Shown here in pieces: positions 24,454 to 39,117 of a stretch of 64,000 nucleotides of DNA. This DNA comes from Aldehydirespirator sp965221215 (GTDB taxonomy: Bacteria > Actinomycetota > Acidimicrobiia > Acidimicrobiales > Aldehydirespiratoraceae): NCBI GenBank assembly GCA_965221215.1, contig OZ244872.1, positions 2,170,001 through 2,234,000 of the forward strand, written 5' to 3'. The first letter of the stretch is position 1. Each line of letters starts with the position of its first letter. The notes beneath the pieces were generated by a model. It was not told the origin of the DNA. It saw only the letters and a list, made by a program, of their open reading frames with translations, and did not search any database. A program made the translations under genes and the position numbers.

Positions 24454-24924
24454 CTACCAGCGGTAGTGGGCGAAGGCTTTGTTTGACTCGGCCATCTTTT
24501 GGAGGTCTTCTCGGCGCTTCACTGAGGCGCCTACTCCGTTGCCGGCGTCTAGCAGTTCGTTGGCCAGACGCTCGGCCATGGTGTGCTCTCGGCGGCCGCG
24601 GGCGTATGAGACGATCCAGCGCACTGCGAGGGTGGTGGCCCGGCGGGGTCTTACCTCCACCGGCACCTGGTAGGTGGCGCCGCCCACTCGCCGGCTGCGG
24701 ACCTCGAGTTGGGGGCGCACATTGTCGACGGCCCGCTTGAGGGTGGAAACGGGCTCCGAGCCGGTCTTGTTTTCCACGATCGACATGGCGTCGTAGACGA
24801 TGCGCTCGGCCAGGGTGCGCTTGCCCCGCTGCAGCACCTTGTTGATCACCTGCGTCACCAGCAGCGACCGGTAGATCGGGTCGGGCTGGAGCTCGCGGCG
24901 GGCCGCCGGTCCCTTGCGCGGCAT
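24454..24924 (-). CDS. rpsG: 30S ribosomal protein S7
   Basis: The 156-residue product starts MPRKGPAARRELQPDPIY and carries the S7 blocks KVLQRGKRTLAERIVYDAM and RRVGGATYQVPVEVRP. S7 nucleates the 30S head and, in E. coli, represses the str operon. It follows rpsL after one base and is followed by the foreign insert instead of fusA. Confidence 0.97.
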   Translation of the reverse strand: MPRKGPAARRELQPDPIYRSLLVTQVINKVLQRGKRTLAERIVYDAMSIVENKTGSEPVSTLKRAVDNVRPQLEVRSRRVGGATYQVPVEVRPRRATTLAVRWIVSYARGRREHTMAERLANELLDAGNGVGASVKRREDLQKMAESNKAFAHYRW

Positions 24925-24925
24925 C

Positions 24926-25297
24926 TCAGGATTCCTTCTTGACGCCGTAGCGGCTGCGGGCCTTCTTGCGCTCGCGCACGCCCGCGGTGTCGAGAGTTCC
25001 CCGCACCACCTTGTAGCGCACGCCGGGCAGGTCCCTCACCCGGCCGCCCCGCACCAGCACGATGGAGTGCTCCTGGAGGTTGTGGCCCTCGCCGGGAATG
25101 TAGGCGGTGATCTCCACCCCGGTGGTGAGGCGGACGCGGGCCACCTTGCGAAGGGCCGAGTTCGGCTTCTTGGGGGTGGCCGTATAGACCCGGGTGCACA
25201 CGCCCCGCCGCTGCGGCGCCCCCTGCAGGGCAGGCGTCGACTCCTTGCGGCGCTTCGACTGGCGGCCCTTGCGGACCAGCTGCTGGATCGTGGGCAT
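24926..25297 (-). CDS. rpsL: 30S ribosomal protein S12 with Arg at position 88
   Basis: This 123-residue protein is complete, with TPKKPNSALRKV (Lys43) and GGRVRDLPGVRYK. The second block normally reads GGRVKDLPGVRY, so Lys88 is Arg here (codon AGG at 25034-25036). S12 controls decoding accuracy and binds streptomycin; K88R is a known resistance change in E. coli and Mycobacterium. The gene lies 65 bases downstream of rpoC. Confidence 0.97.
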   Translation of the reverse strand: MPTIQQLVRKGRQSKRRKESTPALQGAPQRRGVCTRVYTATPKKPNSALRKVARVRLTTGVEITAYIPGEGHNLQEHSIVLVRGGRVRDLPGVRYKVVRGTLDTAGVRERKKARSRYGVKKES

Positions 25298-25362
25298 TGT
25301 CGGGGAGGTTCCTCTGGGTGTTCAGGCGACGGGGCAGTCTAGGGGTGGCGCGCCGGGATCGG

Positions 25363-29295
<3,933 letters not shown>

Positions 29296-29325
29296 GCCGT
29301 CTCCAATCGTGCGTCAGTGCTGCAA

Positions 29326-29390
29326 TGCGTGGGTTGCGTGGGTTGTGGTGCGTGGATGGGTGGGTTGTGGCGCGTGGGTGGCTGTGGCCC
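29326..29390. repeat. Degenerate GCGTGGGTTGT repeats between rpoB and rpoC
   Basis: The spacer carries about five imperfect copies of a unit like GCGTGGGTTGT. On the coding (minus) strand it is an unusual C/A-rich, probably unstructured leader just upstream of rpoC. No promoter or hairpin is obvious in it. Confidence 0.7.
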
Positions 29391-29398
29391 GGCCTCGC

Positions 29399-32980
<3,582 letters not shown>

Positions 32981-33099
32981 GTGATACTCCCGAGGGGCGC
33001 TTGATCCGATGTCACGGGGTCGTGCGCGCGCGCGTGACGAAAGAAGGATTAGTCACGGGAGCCGCCTCCCAGCGCGCACAGACGACCACGGTGGCCGGG

Positions 33100-33128
33100 A
33101 TGCTAGCGCGCGACAAAGCGGGCCGCAA
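33100..33128 (-). promoter_or_regulatory. Candidate promoter of rpoBC
   Basis: On the minus strand TTGCGG (33123-33128) and TAGCAT (33100-33105) are 17 bases apart, about 120 bases before the rpoB GTG. The 260-bp region 32981-33240 has no gene and includes an alternating GC run near 33025. The match is by eye. Confidence 0.4.
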
Positions 33129-33240
33129 CCACCCCGGTGATTCGCCTCAGAGACAGACGCTAGTGCAGTCAGACTGGAGCGATCAAGGCAACTCCGCCGA
33201 CAGCGTGGAGCGGGGATCCTCCGAGCCCCTGCAGCCAGGC

Positions 33241-34011
33241 TCAGGCCATCAAGGCGGCTCTGGCCGCCTCCAGCTCCGAGTCGCTCATCCCTGCGGCACC
33301 CAGATAGCCGGCCGCGGAGCCCCAGCGCTGGTGAAGCTGCGACAGGGTGGCCTCCATCACCGCGGGCCGGGACTCCCACAGCGGAGTGAACCGGTTCGGG
33401 TCGAGGCCCTGGTCCTCGAGCAGGGGTCGCAGGGACTTGGCCTCGGTGTGGTCGTGCTGGCGGCTGGGGCGTCGCTGCGCCGACAGGGCGTAGTCGGCCA
33501 CCACATGCTCGGCGGCCACCCCGGCCAGGTCGAGCAGCAGCATGGCGGCCACCCCGGTGCGGTCCTTGCCCGCGGTGCAGTGGATCACAACGGGTTCGCC
33601 GTCGGCCACCTGGCGCACCACGCGGGCGAACGATCCGCCGAAGTTCTTGAGGATGCGCAGGTAGCCCGCCACCATCTCGGGCTCGCCGTAGGCCTCGATC
33701 TCGCCGTCGATGATGCGCTCGTAGATGGTGCGGGACTGAAACGTCTCGTCGCTGGTCATGGGCAGCCGGGTGTAGGTCGCCCCGGCGGGCAGCCGGTCGG
33801 GGAAGTCGGCCGCCTCTTGATCGGAGCGCAGGTCGAAGACGTGGCCGACACCGACGGCCTCGAGATGGCGCAGGTCGGCGTCGCTGAGCGTGCAGAGCCG
33901 GTCGGCCCGGTACACCAAGCCGAACCGGATCGAGCCGCCGCCGGTGGTGGGCAGGCCGCCGAGGTCGCGAAAGTTGCCGGGACCGTCGAGGTCCACCCGT
34001 CGCTGCATCAC
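33241..34011 (-). CDS. Tyrosine/dual-specificity protein phosphatase, PtpB-like
   Basis: The 256-residue protein contains the phosphatase loop HCTAGKDRTG (Cys near 137), the N-terminal NFRDLGGLPTTGG and the general-acid region DLRSDQEA. It resembles Mycobacterium PtpB-type phosphatases (tyrosine phosphatase family 3), which act on phosphotyrosine, phosphoserine or phosphoinositides. It is inserted between rplL and rpoB on the same strand. Its link to translation genes is unknown and may be only positional. Confidence 0.85.
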   Translation of the reverse strand: MMQRRVDLDGPGNFRDLGGLPTTGGGSIRFGLVYRADRLCTLSDADLRHLEAVGVGHVFDLRSDQEAADFPDRLPAGATYTRLPMTSDETFQSRTIYERIIDGEIEAYGEPEMVAGYLRILKNFGGSFARVVRQVADGEPVVIHCTAGKDRTGVAAMLLLDLAGVAAEHVVADYALSAQRRPSRQHDHTEAKSLRPLLEDQGLDPNRFTPLWESRPAVMEATLSQLHQRWGSAAGYLGAAGMSDSELEAARAALMA

Positions 34012-34052
34012 CCTCAGAGGCCCCGCGGGCGGACAGGGCCGACGGGAAATTC

Positions 34053-34113
34053 CCCGCTCATGTTCGCTGCGACCTGAGGGCCGCTCGGGCCGCGGCCTCG
34101 CACGCTCGGCCTC
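34053..34113. repeat. Dispersed intergenic repeat, diverged copy D
   Basis: CCCGCTCATGTTCGCTGCG followed by GGGCCGCTCGGGCC, CGGCCTCGCACGCTCGGCCT follows the order of the other copies with several changes. It ends at the rplL stop codon. Confidence 0.65.
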
Positions 34114-34495
34114 AGGCCAGTTCCACCTCGGCGCCCACTGCCTCCAGCGCAGCCTTGGCCTTGGCGGCGTCGTCGGCGTTGAGGCCCTCGAGCACCGGCT
34201 TGGGGGCGTTGTCGACGAGCTCCTTGGCCTCCTTGAGGCCGAGCGAGGTGAGGCTGCGCACCTCCTTGATCACCTGGATCTTCTTGTCGCCGACGCCGGC
34301 CAGCACCACATCGAAGGAGTCCTTGGCCTCCTCCTGGTCACCGGCACCGTCGCCAGCGGCGGGAGCCGCCACCGCCACCGCGGCCGGTGCGGCTGCGGTC
34401 ACGTCGAAACGCTCCTCGAACTCCTTGAGCAGTTCGCTCAGCTCGAGCACCGTCATCTGTGAGATCGAATCGAGGATCTCTTCCTTGGTTGCCAT
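34112..34495 (-). CDS. rplL: 50S ribosomal protein L7/L12
   Basis: This 127-residue acidic stalk protein has an N-terminal dimerisation helix (LELSELLKEFEERFDV), an Ala/Gly-rich hinge, and the C-terminal domain with KKIQVIKEVRSLTSLGLKEA. It recruits the translational GTPases. It follows rplJ after two bases. Confidence 0.97.
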   Translation of the reverse strand: MATKEEILDSISQMTVLELSELLKEFEERFDVTAAAPAAVAVAAPAAGDGAGDQEEAKDSFDVVLAGVGDKKIQVIKEVRSLTSLGLKEAKELVDNAPKPVLEGLNADDAAKAKAALEAVGAEVELA

Positions 34496-34497
34496 AA

Positions 34498-35142
34498 TCA
34501 GGCCTCCTGTGTCTCGGATGTTTCAGGTTGCGGATCTGTTTCGGACTGCGGATCTGTCTCGGACTGCGGATCTGCCTCCGATTGCGGACCGTTGCCGGCG
34601 GCGGCACTGCGGGTGTCGATGAGTGCCTGCAGGCCATAGGCGAAGTTGCGGGGCAGCGCCTGCAGCAGGCCGGCCAGCTTCACCAGCGGCGCCTGGAATC
34701 CTCCGGCGAGCTGGGCCAGCAGGTGCTCGCGCGGGGGCAGGTCGGCCAGCGCGACCAGATCTTCGGCGCTGAGCACCTTGTCGCCCAGCACCCCGCCCTT
34801 GAGGACGAGATCCCGGTTGGCGCGCGAGAAGTCCCGCAGGGCCTTGGCCACCGCGGCCGCGTCGCCCGAGGTGCCGTCCTGTTGGGTGCCGACGAAGGCG
34901 ATGGCGGTCGGTCCGGTGAGCTGGTCGGCGAGATCGAGGCCCAGCTCGGCGGTGGCCAGGCGGACCATCGTGTTCTTGTAGACCGTGTACTCGCCGCCCA
35001 CCGCCCGCAGCGACCGGCGCAGCTCGGCCATGGCCGACACGTTGAGGCCGCGATACTCGGTCAGCAGGGCCGCGTCGCTGGCCGACAGCCGATCGCGCAC
35101 GGCGGCTACGACGGCCGCCTTCTCAGGCCTTGGAGCTGTCAT
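34498..35142 (-). CDS. rplJ: 50S ribosomal protein L10 with repeat tail
   Basis: The protein is 214 residues. The L10 core (VVAAVRDRLSASDAALLTEY, then VYKNTMVRLA) occupies about 1-175 and anchors the L7/L12 stalk. The last 35 residues are a hydrophilic tail of PQSETD repeats encoded by an 18-bp tandem repeat. The ATG at 35142 was chosen because it gives the family N-terminus MTAPRPEKAAVV. Confidence 0.96.
   Translation of the reverse strand: MTAPRPEKAAVVAAVRDRLSASDAALLTEYRGLNVSAMAELRRSLRAVGGEYTVYKNTMVRLATAELGLDLADQLTGPTAIAFVGTQQDGTSGDAAAVAKALRDFSRANRDLVLKGGVLGDKVLSAEDLVALADLPPREHLLAQLAGGFQAPLVKLAGLLQALPRNFAYGLQALIDTRSAAAGNGPQSEADPQSETDPQSETDPQPETSETQEA
34529..34588. repeat. 18-bp tandem repeat in the 3' end of rplJ
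   Basis: There are three 18-bp units (34529, 34547, 34565; consensus TGCGGATCTGTCTCGGAC) plus a partial fourth. They encode the PQSETD repeats of the L10 tail. Being a multiple of three, copy-number change keeps the frame. Confidence 0.9.
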
Positions 35143-35162
35143 GGGTGCCTTCCTCGTCCGGC

Positions 35163-35240
35163 GGGCCTTCGGGCCCATTGGTGCTCCCCGCGGAGCGCAC
35201 CGGATGTCTCAGGTGAGCGCGGTCAAGTTGCGGGAGTATA
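35163..35240 (-). promoter_or_regulatory. Candidate leader of rplJL with -10 box and hairpin
   Basis: In the 136-bp rplA-rplJ gap the minus strand has TATACT (35235-35240), a good -10 box without a clear -35, and downstream a small hairpin, GGGCC-CGAA-GGCCC (35163-35176). The rplJL leader is where L10 binds its own mRNA in many bacteria. That role here is an inference. Confidence 0.35.
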
Positions 35241-35278
35241 CGGGTGCGGCACGCAGAACTGCGACGACAGGTGACGAG

Positions 35279-35977
35279 TTAGTCGGCTGCGGCCACGTCG
35301 GCGGGATCGATCCGCACGCCGGGACCCATCGAGGAGCTGAGCACCATCTTCTTCATGTACTTGCCCTTGGCTGCGGCCGGCTTGGCCCGCTGGAGCTCGG
35401 CCACCACCGCCCGCAGGTTCTTGAGCAGGTCCTCGTCCGCGAACGACGCCCGCCCGATGGGCACGTGGACATTGGCGAAGCGGTCGGTGCGGTACTCGAC
35501 CTTGCCTCCCTTGAACTCCTCGATGGTGCGGGCCACATCGTTGGTGACGGTGCCGGTCTTGGGGTTGGGCATCAGGCCCCGCGGCCCGAGAATCCGGCCC
35601 AGCTTGCCCACCACCGGCATCATGTCGGGGGTGGCGATGGCCACGTCGAAGTCGGTCATGCCCCCCGTCACCTGCTCGGCCAGGTCGTCGGCCCCCACGA
35701 TGTCGGCGCCGGCCGAGCGGGCCGTGGTGGCCGCCTCGCCCTGCGCGAACACCGCCACCCGCACCTCCTTGCCGGTGCCCGAGGGCAGCGACACGGTGCC
35801 TCGCAGCATCTGGTCGGCCTTGCGGGGGTCCACGCCGAGCCGCACCACGATGTCGACGCTCTCGTCGAAGCGCCGGGTGGCCAGGCTCTTCACCAGGCTC
35901 ACCGCGTCGGCGTCGCTGTGGAGGCGCAGACGGTCGAAGCTCTTGGCCGCCTCGGCGTGCTTCTTGCCCTTGGCCAT
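35279..35977 (-). CDS. rplA: 50S ribosomal protein L1
   Basis: This 232-residue protein has VDIVVRLGVDPRKADQMLRG and the L1 signature KLGRILGPRGLMPNPKTGTV. L1 forms the mobile stalk that guides deacylated tRNA out, and represses its own mRNA in E. coli. It follows rplK after 12 bases. Confidence 0.97.
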   Translation of the reverse strand: MAKGKKHAEAAKSFDRLRLHSDADAVSLVKSLATRRFDESVDIVVRLGVDPRKADQMLRGTVSLPSGTGKEVRVAVFAQGEAATTARSAGADIVGADDLAEQVTGGMTDFDVAIATPDMMPVVGKLGRILGPRGLMPNPKTGTVTNDVARTIEEFKGGKVEYRTDRFANVHVPIGRASFADEDLLKNLRAVVAELQRAKPAAAKGKYMKKMVLSSSMGPGVRIDPADVAAAD

Positions 35978-35989
35978 CGTTGCGCCCCC

Positions 35990-36418
35990 CTACTCGACGG
36001 TGATGCCCATCGAGCGGGCAGTGCCCTCGACCTGCGCCTTGGCCGCATCCAGGTCGTTGGCGTTCAGGTCGGGCATCTTGGTCTGGGCGATCTCGGCCAG
36101 TTGGGCGTCGGTGATGGTGCCCACCGTCTCACGCCCCGGCGTCTCGGAGGCCTTCTCCAAGCCGGCCGCGGAGCGGATCAAGAACGACGTCGGCGGGGTC
36201 TTGGTGATGAACGTGAACGACCGGTCCTCGTAGATGGTTATCTCGGCCGGGATGACCTGGCCCCGCATCTGCTCGGTGCGAGCGTTGTAGTCCTTGCAGA
36301 AGTCCATGATGGCCACACCGTGGGGACCCAGCGCGGTGCCCACCGGAGGAGCAGGCGTGGCCTGTCCCGCAGGAATCTGGATCTTCACCAGGGCTGCGAC
36401 CTGCTTGCGTGGCGCCAT
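35990..36418 (-). CDS. rplK: 50S ribosomal protein L11
   Basis: The 142-residue protein starts MAPRKQVAALVKIQIPAGQA and carries TPAPPVGTALGPHGVAIMDF. L11 forms the GTPase-associated centre with 23S rRNA and is needed for RelA activation. I start at the ATG at 36418; the longer frame upstream is spacer. Confidence 0.97.
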   Translation of the reverse strand: MAPRKQVAALVKIQIPAGQATPAPPVGTALGPHGVAIMDFCKDYNARTEQMRGQVIPAEITIYEDRSFTFITKTPPTSFLIRSAAGLEKASETPGRETVGTITDAQLAEIAQTKMPDLNANDLDAAKAQVEGTARSMGITVE

Positions 36419-36523
36419 GTGGACTCTCTCGCTGTGGTGGGGGTCGTGTCTGGAGCGCTGAGCGCGGTCCTGCGAACGTGGCAGTGTGGCGGCATCGCCG
36501 CCGGGCGGCAACCCGAGGGCGGC

Positions 36524-37174
36524 CTAGAGGCGGGCCACCTGCGCGAACTCGAGCTCGACCGGCGTCTCGCGACCGAAGATGTTGACGAGCACCTTCACCT
36601 TGAGCTGGTCCTCGTTGATCTCGATGATCTCGCCGGAGAAGTCGGCGAAGGGGCCGTCCTTGACCCGGACGGTCTCCCCCATGCCGTACTCGAACATCGG
36701 CTTGGCCCGCTTGGACGCCTCCCGGGAGCGGTCGGCCTCAACCCCGAGGAAGGCCTCCACGTCGCGGCGCCGCAGCGGCGAGGGGGCCCCGCCCTGGTTC
36801 ACGAAACCGGTGACGTTGGGGGTGTCGCGGATGACCGGCCACACCTCGTCGTCGAGCTCGCAGCGCACGAACACGTAGCCCGGGAACAGCCGCTTGGAGG
36901 AAATCACCTTCTTGCCGTTCTTGAACTCGGGCACGTCGCGCAGCGGGATGACCACCTCGTGGATGCGGCCCTCCATGTTCATCGACGCGGTGCGGGCCTC
37001 GAGGTTCTGCTTGACCTTCTTCTCGTAGCCGGACTGGGTGTGCACCACGAACCACCGGCCCGGCTTGTCGTAGGGGCTGACGGGCTGGGGGGGCTCGTCG
37101 GCGGAGCCGGCTTCGTCGAACAGGTCGTCCTCGGTGATGACGGCTTCAGACGGGGCGACGGATGTGTCGGACAT
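36524..37174 (-). CDS. nusG: Transcription termination/antitermination factor NusG
   Basis: The product is 216 residues. After an acidic N-terminal extension of about 40 residues comes the NGN domain (RWFVVHTQSGYEKKVKQNLE), and at the C-terminus a KOW domain (VKDGPFADFSGEIIEINED). NusG binds RNA polymerase and contacts S10 and Rho. It lies 9 bases downstream of secE. Confidence 0.96.
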   Translation of the reverse strand: MSDTSVAPSEAVITEDDLFDEAGSADEPPQPVSPYDKPGRWFVVHTQSGYEKKVKQNLEARTASMNMEGRIHEVVIPLRDVPEFKNGKKVISSKRLFPGYVFVRCELDDEVWPVIRDTPNVTGFVNQGGAPSPLRRRDVEAFLGVEADRSREASKRAKPMFEYGMGETVRVKDGPFADFSGEIIEINEDQLKVKVLVNIFGRETPVELEFAQVARL

Positions 37175-37183
37175 GGGGGTACC

Positions 37184-37480
37184 TCAGGATTCGAAGAGCT
37201 CGAGCACGAAGGTGGAGAACACCCAGTCGAGCCCGTAGATCATGGCGGTGAGCACTACCACGGTGACGAGCACCACGATCGAGTAGTTGACCGTCTCGGC
37301 CCGGCTGGGCCAGGCCACCTTGCGCAGCTCGCCTCGAACCTCGCGCAGGAACTGGCCCGGCGAGGTGCGCTCGGAGGGCGGCGTCGAGGCGGCGCGGTTG
37401 CGGCTGCGGACCGGCGCGCCCTCAGCATCTATCTCGCCCTGCTTCTGGAGCAGACGCTTCTGCTGACGGTTCATCGCCAT
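37184..37480 (-). CDS. secE: Preprotein translocase subunit SecE
   Basis: This 98-residue protein has a charged cytoplasmic N-terminus, the amphipathic helix FLREVRGELRKVAWPSRAE (the SecE hallmark KVxWP) and one C-terminal membrane segment (YSIVVLVTVVVLTAMIYGLD). SecE is an essential part of SecYEG. ATGs at 37480 and 37474 are both possible. Confidence 0.95.
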   Translation of the reverse strand: MAMNRQQKRLLQKQGEIDAEGAPVRSRNRAASTPPSERTSPGQFLREVRGELRKVAWPSRAETVNYSIVVLVTVVVLTAMIYGLDWVFSTFVLELFES

Positions 37481-37528
37481 TTGTGGAGCTCACCTCGTGT
37501 GGATCTGGTCGTGGCCGCCATCGATTCG

Positions 37529-37601
37529 CAGGGGCGGAGGGACTCGAACCCCCAACCGCCGGTTTTGGAGACCGGTGCTCTGCCAATTGAGCCACGCCCC
37601 T
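37529..37601 (-). tRNA. tRNA-Trp (anticodon CCA)
   Basis: The 73-base cloverleaf has acceptor AGGGGCG/CGCCCCT, D-arm GCTC-AATTGGCA-GAGC, anticodon loop TCTCCAAAA with CCA, and T-arm with GGTTCGAGTCC. The discriminator base is G, as expected for tRNA-Trp. It sits just upstream of secE, a common bacterial arrangement. CCA is not encoded. Confidence 0.95.
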
Positions 37602-37720
37602 CAGCAGCGCCGCAGGCTACCAGCGCCCGCCCGCAAACGGCTACGGACGAGCCGACACCAGCTCGCGCTCCAGCGGGCGCGCAAATTGGTGAGAGCCGGT
37701 CGCTCCGCAACGGGGTCTTT

Positions 37721-37780
37721 CCCGCTCTTGTTCGCTGCGCTCACGGGCCGCTCGGGCCACGGCCTCGCAAGCTCGGCCTC
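37721..37780. repeat. Dispersed intergenic repeat, copy B
   Basis: This is the cleanest copy: CCC then GCTCTTGTTCGCTGCGCTCA, CGGGCCGCTCGGGCCACGGC, CTCGCAAGCTCGGCCTC. It ends exactly at the stop codon (37781-37783) of the anti-sigma gene on the minus strand. Confidence 0.8.
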
Positions 37781-38152
37781 TCAGGAGGCGAGTCTGGCGG
37801 CTCGGCGGTGGCGGGTGGTGAAGGCTATGAGGCCCGCCGCGGCCGCCGCGCCCGCAGCGACGGTCGCCGCCACTCGGGGCCGCCCGTCGCGCGTCCAGCG
37901 GTGGCCGTAGCGATCCAGGTGCATCAGGATCTGGGCCTCGAGTCGGGAGTCTTGCGGTGCGCAGACCTCGCGCAGCAAGGCCATGGCGTCCATCAGGCGC
38001 CGGTAGCGGACCTGCTCCACCCGGCAGCGCAGACACGACGCCAAGTGGTCCAACTCGGCAGGCTCGTAGGCGCGGTCGCCGCCCGCGGCCGCGGCCAGCG
38101 CATCACTGACCGAAGCGCAGTCGAGCCCGGCGGCGGTCGGCTCACCCGCCAC
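37781..38152 (-). CDS. Zinc-finger anti-sigma factor
   Basis: The 123-residue protein has the ZAS motif HLASCLRC (His-x3-Cys-x2-Cys, near 36-43) in an N-terminal cytoplasmic domain and a single hydrophobic segment near the C-terminus (VAATVAAGAAAAAGLIAF) followed by Arg residues. Its start overlaps the end of the sigma factor gene by 11 bases. It should hold the partner ECF sigma factor inactive at the membrane, in a redox- or stress-responsive way. Confidence 0.8.
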   Translation of the reverse strand: MAGEPTAAGLDCASVSDALAAAAGGDRAYEPAELDHLASCLRCRVEQVRYRRLMDAMALLREVCAPQDSRLEAQILMHLDRYGHRWTRDGRPRVAATVAAGAAAAAGLIAFTTRHRRAARLAS

Positions 38153-38792
38153 GGTCCGACTCCTCTCCGGGCAGGGGCAGCACCTGTTCGCGCAGGCGGC
38201 GGCGGGCCCGGTGCAGGCGCACCTTGGCGGCGGTCACCGAGATGCCCAGCTCGGCGGCGATGGCCTCGTGGGGGAGGTCGTACACATCGCGCAGCACCAC
38301 CACCGAGCGCAGCCGCACCGGCAGGTCGCGGATGGCGTGGTCGAGCCGCTCCCGCAGCTCGGCCCGGTCGCCCTGCAGGGCCGGGTCGTGGTCGGGCCGG
38401 GTGTCGATCACATCGTCGTGGGCGCCGAGATGGTCGTGGCGGTGGCGCTGGCGGCGGCCGAGGTGGGTGGTGGCACAGTTGGCCACTATGCGGTAGAGCC
38501 AAGTGCTGAACTGCGCGTCGCCGCGGAAGCGGCCGATGCCTTTGTAGGCCCTCAGATATGCCTCTTGAACCACGTCGCGAGCATCCTCCGTGCTGCCCGT
38601 CAGGCGCAGGGCCAACGCGTACGCGTCGGAGTGGGTGACCCGCACGAGCCGGTCGAACGCCTCCCGGTCGCCGGACTTGGCCCGCTCTACGAGCACAGCC
38701 ATGTCCGCTGAAGGTTGAGACTCGCGTTCGGCGCTGGCGTTACGCGCCGGAGCGCCCACCGCGTGCAGATGGCGTCGTGGCGCCGCGGTCAC
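38142..38792 (-). CDS. ECF-family RNA polymerase sigma factor
   Basis: In this 216-residue protein region 2 spans about 32-105 (DREAFDRLVR, DARDVVQEAYLRAYKGIGRF, FSTWLYRIVANCATTHL) and region 4 about 130-200 (LPVRLRSVVVLRDVYDLPHE, then ISVTAAKVRLHRARRRLRE). It lacks regions 1.1 and 3, as ECF factors do. It begins with GTG. The pair sits between tRNA genes where rpmG is often found; no rpmG is present here. Confidence 0.92.
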   Translation of the reverse strand: MTAAPRRHLHAVGAPARNASAERESQPSADMAVLVERAKSGDREAFDRLVRVTHSDAYALALRLTGSTEDARDVVQEAYLRAYKGIGRFRGDAQFSTWLYRIVANCATTHLGRRQRHRHDHLGAHDDVIDTRPDHDPALQGDRAELRERLDHAIRDLPVRLRSVVVLRDVYDLPHEAIAAELGISVTAAKVRLHRARRRLREQVLPLPGEESDRGG

Positions 38793-38816
38793 AGTGCGTC
38801 GGGCGAGGATGCCATG

Positions 38817-38890
38817 TAGCGACGGACAGACTTGAACTGTCGACCTCTCGATTATGAGTCGAGCGCTCTTGCCAACTGAGCTACGTCGCC
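38817..38890 (-). tRNA. tRNA-Met (anticodon CAT)
   Basis: This is a 74-base cloverleaf with acceptor GGCGACG, D-arm GCTC-AGTTGGCAA-GAGC, anticodon loop CTCATAA and T-arm loop TTCAAGT. The first acceptor pair is G-U, so it is not an initiator tRNA. Elongator Met is most likely; a lysidine-modified Ile tRNA with the same anticodon cannot be fully excluded. Confidence 0.9.
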
Positions 38891-38918
38891 GGGCGGGGCA
38901 GGCCGCAAGCCTGCGCCG

Positions 38919-38991
38919 AGCTCCCTGTCAGAGTCGAACTGACGACCTTCTCCTTACCATGGAGACGCTCTGCCGGCTGAGCTAAGGGAGC
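38919..38991 (-). tRNA. tRNA-Thr (anticodon GGT)
   Basis: This is a 73-base cloverleaf with acceptor GCTCCCT/AGGGAGC, anticodon loop ATGGTAA containing GGT, and T-loop TTCGACT. It lies 28 bases upstream of tRNA-Met on the same strand; the two are probably co-transcribed. Confidence 0.94.
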
Positions 38992-39117
38992 GGTCTCGGC
39001 GCCGGAACGCCGCTGCGACAGGATGCCACACCGCCGCGGCGATCCCAACCGCCTGGGTTGACCACACCGCCGCACCGTTCCCAACCGCCGGTCCGTTCCA
39101 CTCCTGCGGCAGTCTGG

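Noticed and set aside
33005..33040. Alternating GC run upstream of rpoB as possible Z-DNA or origin element
   Set aside because: It is too short, with no DnaA boxes or other support, and GC alternation is common in this composition.
38993..39117. Possible rpmG (L33) gene near the tRNAs
   Set aside because: L33 is often found in this place, but no frame with its Cys pairs or basic pattern is present between the tRNAs and secE.
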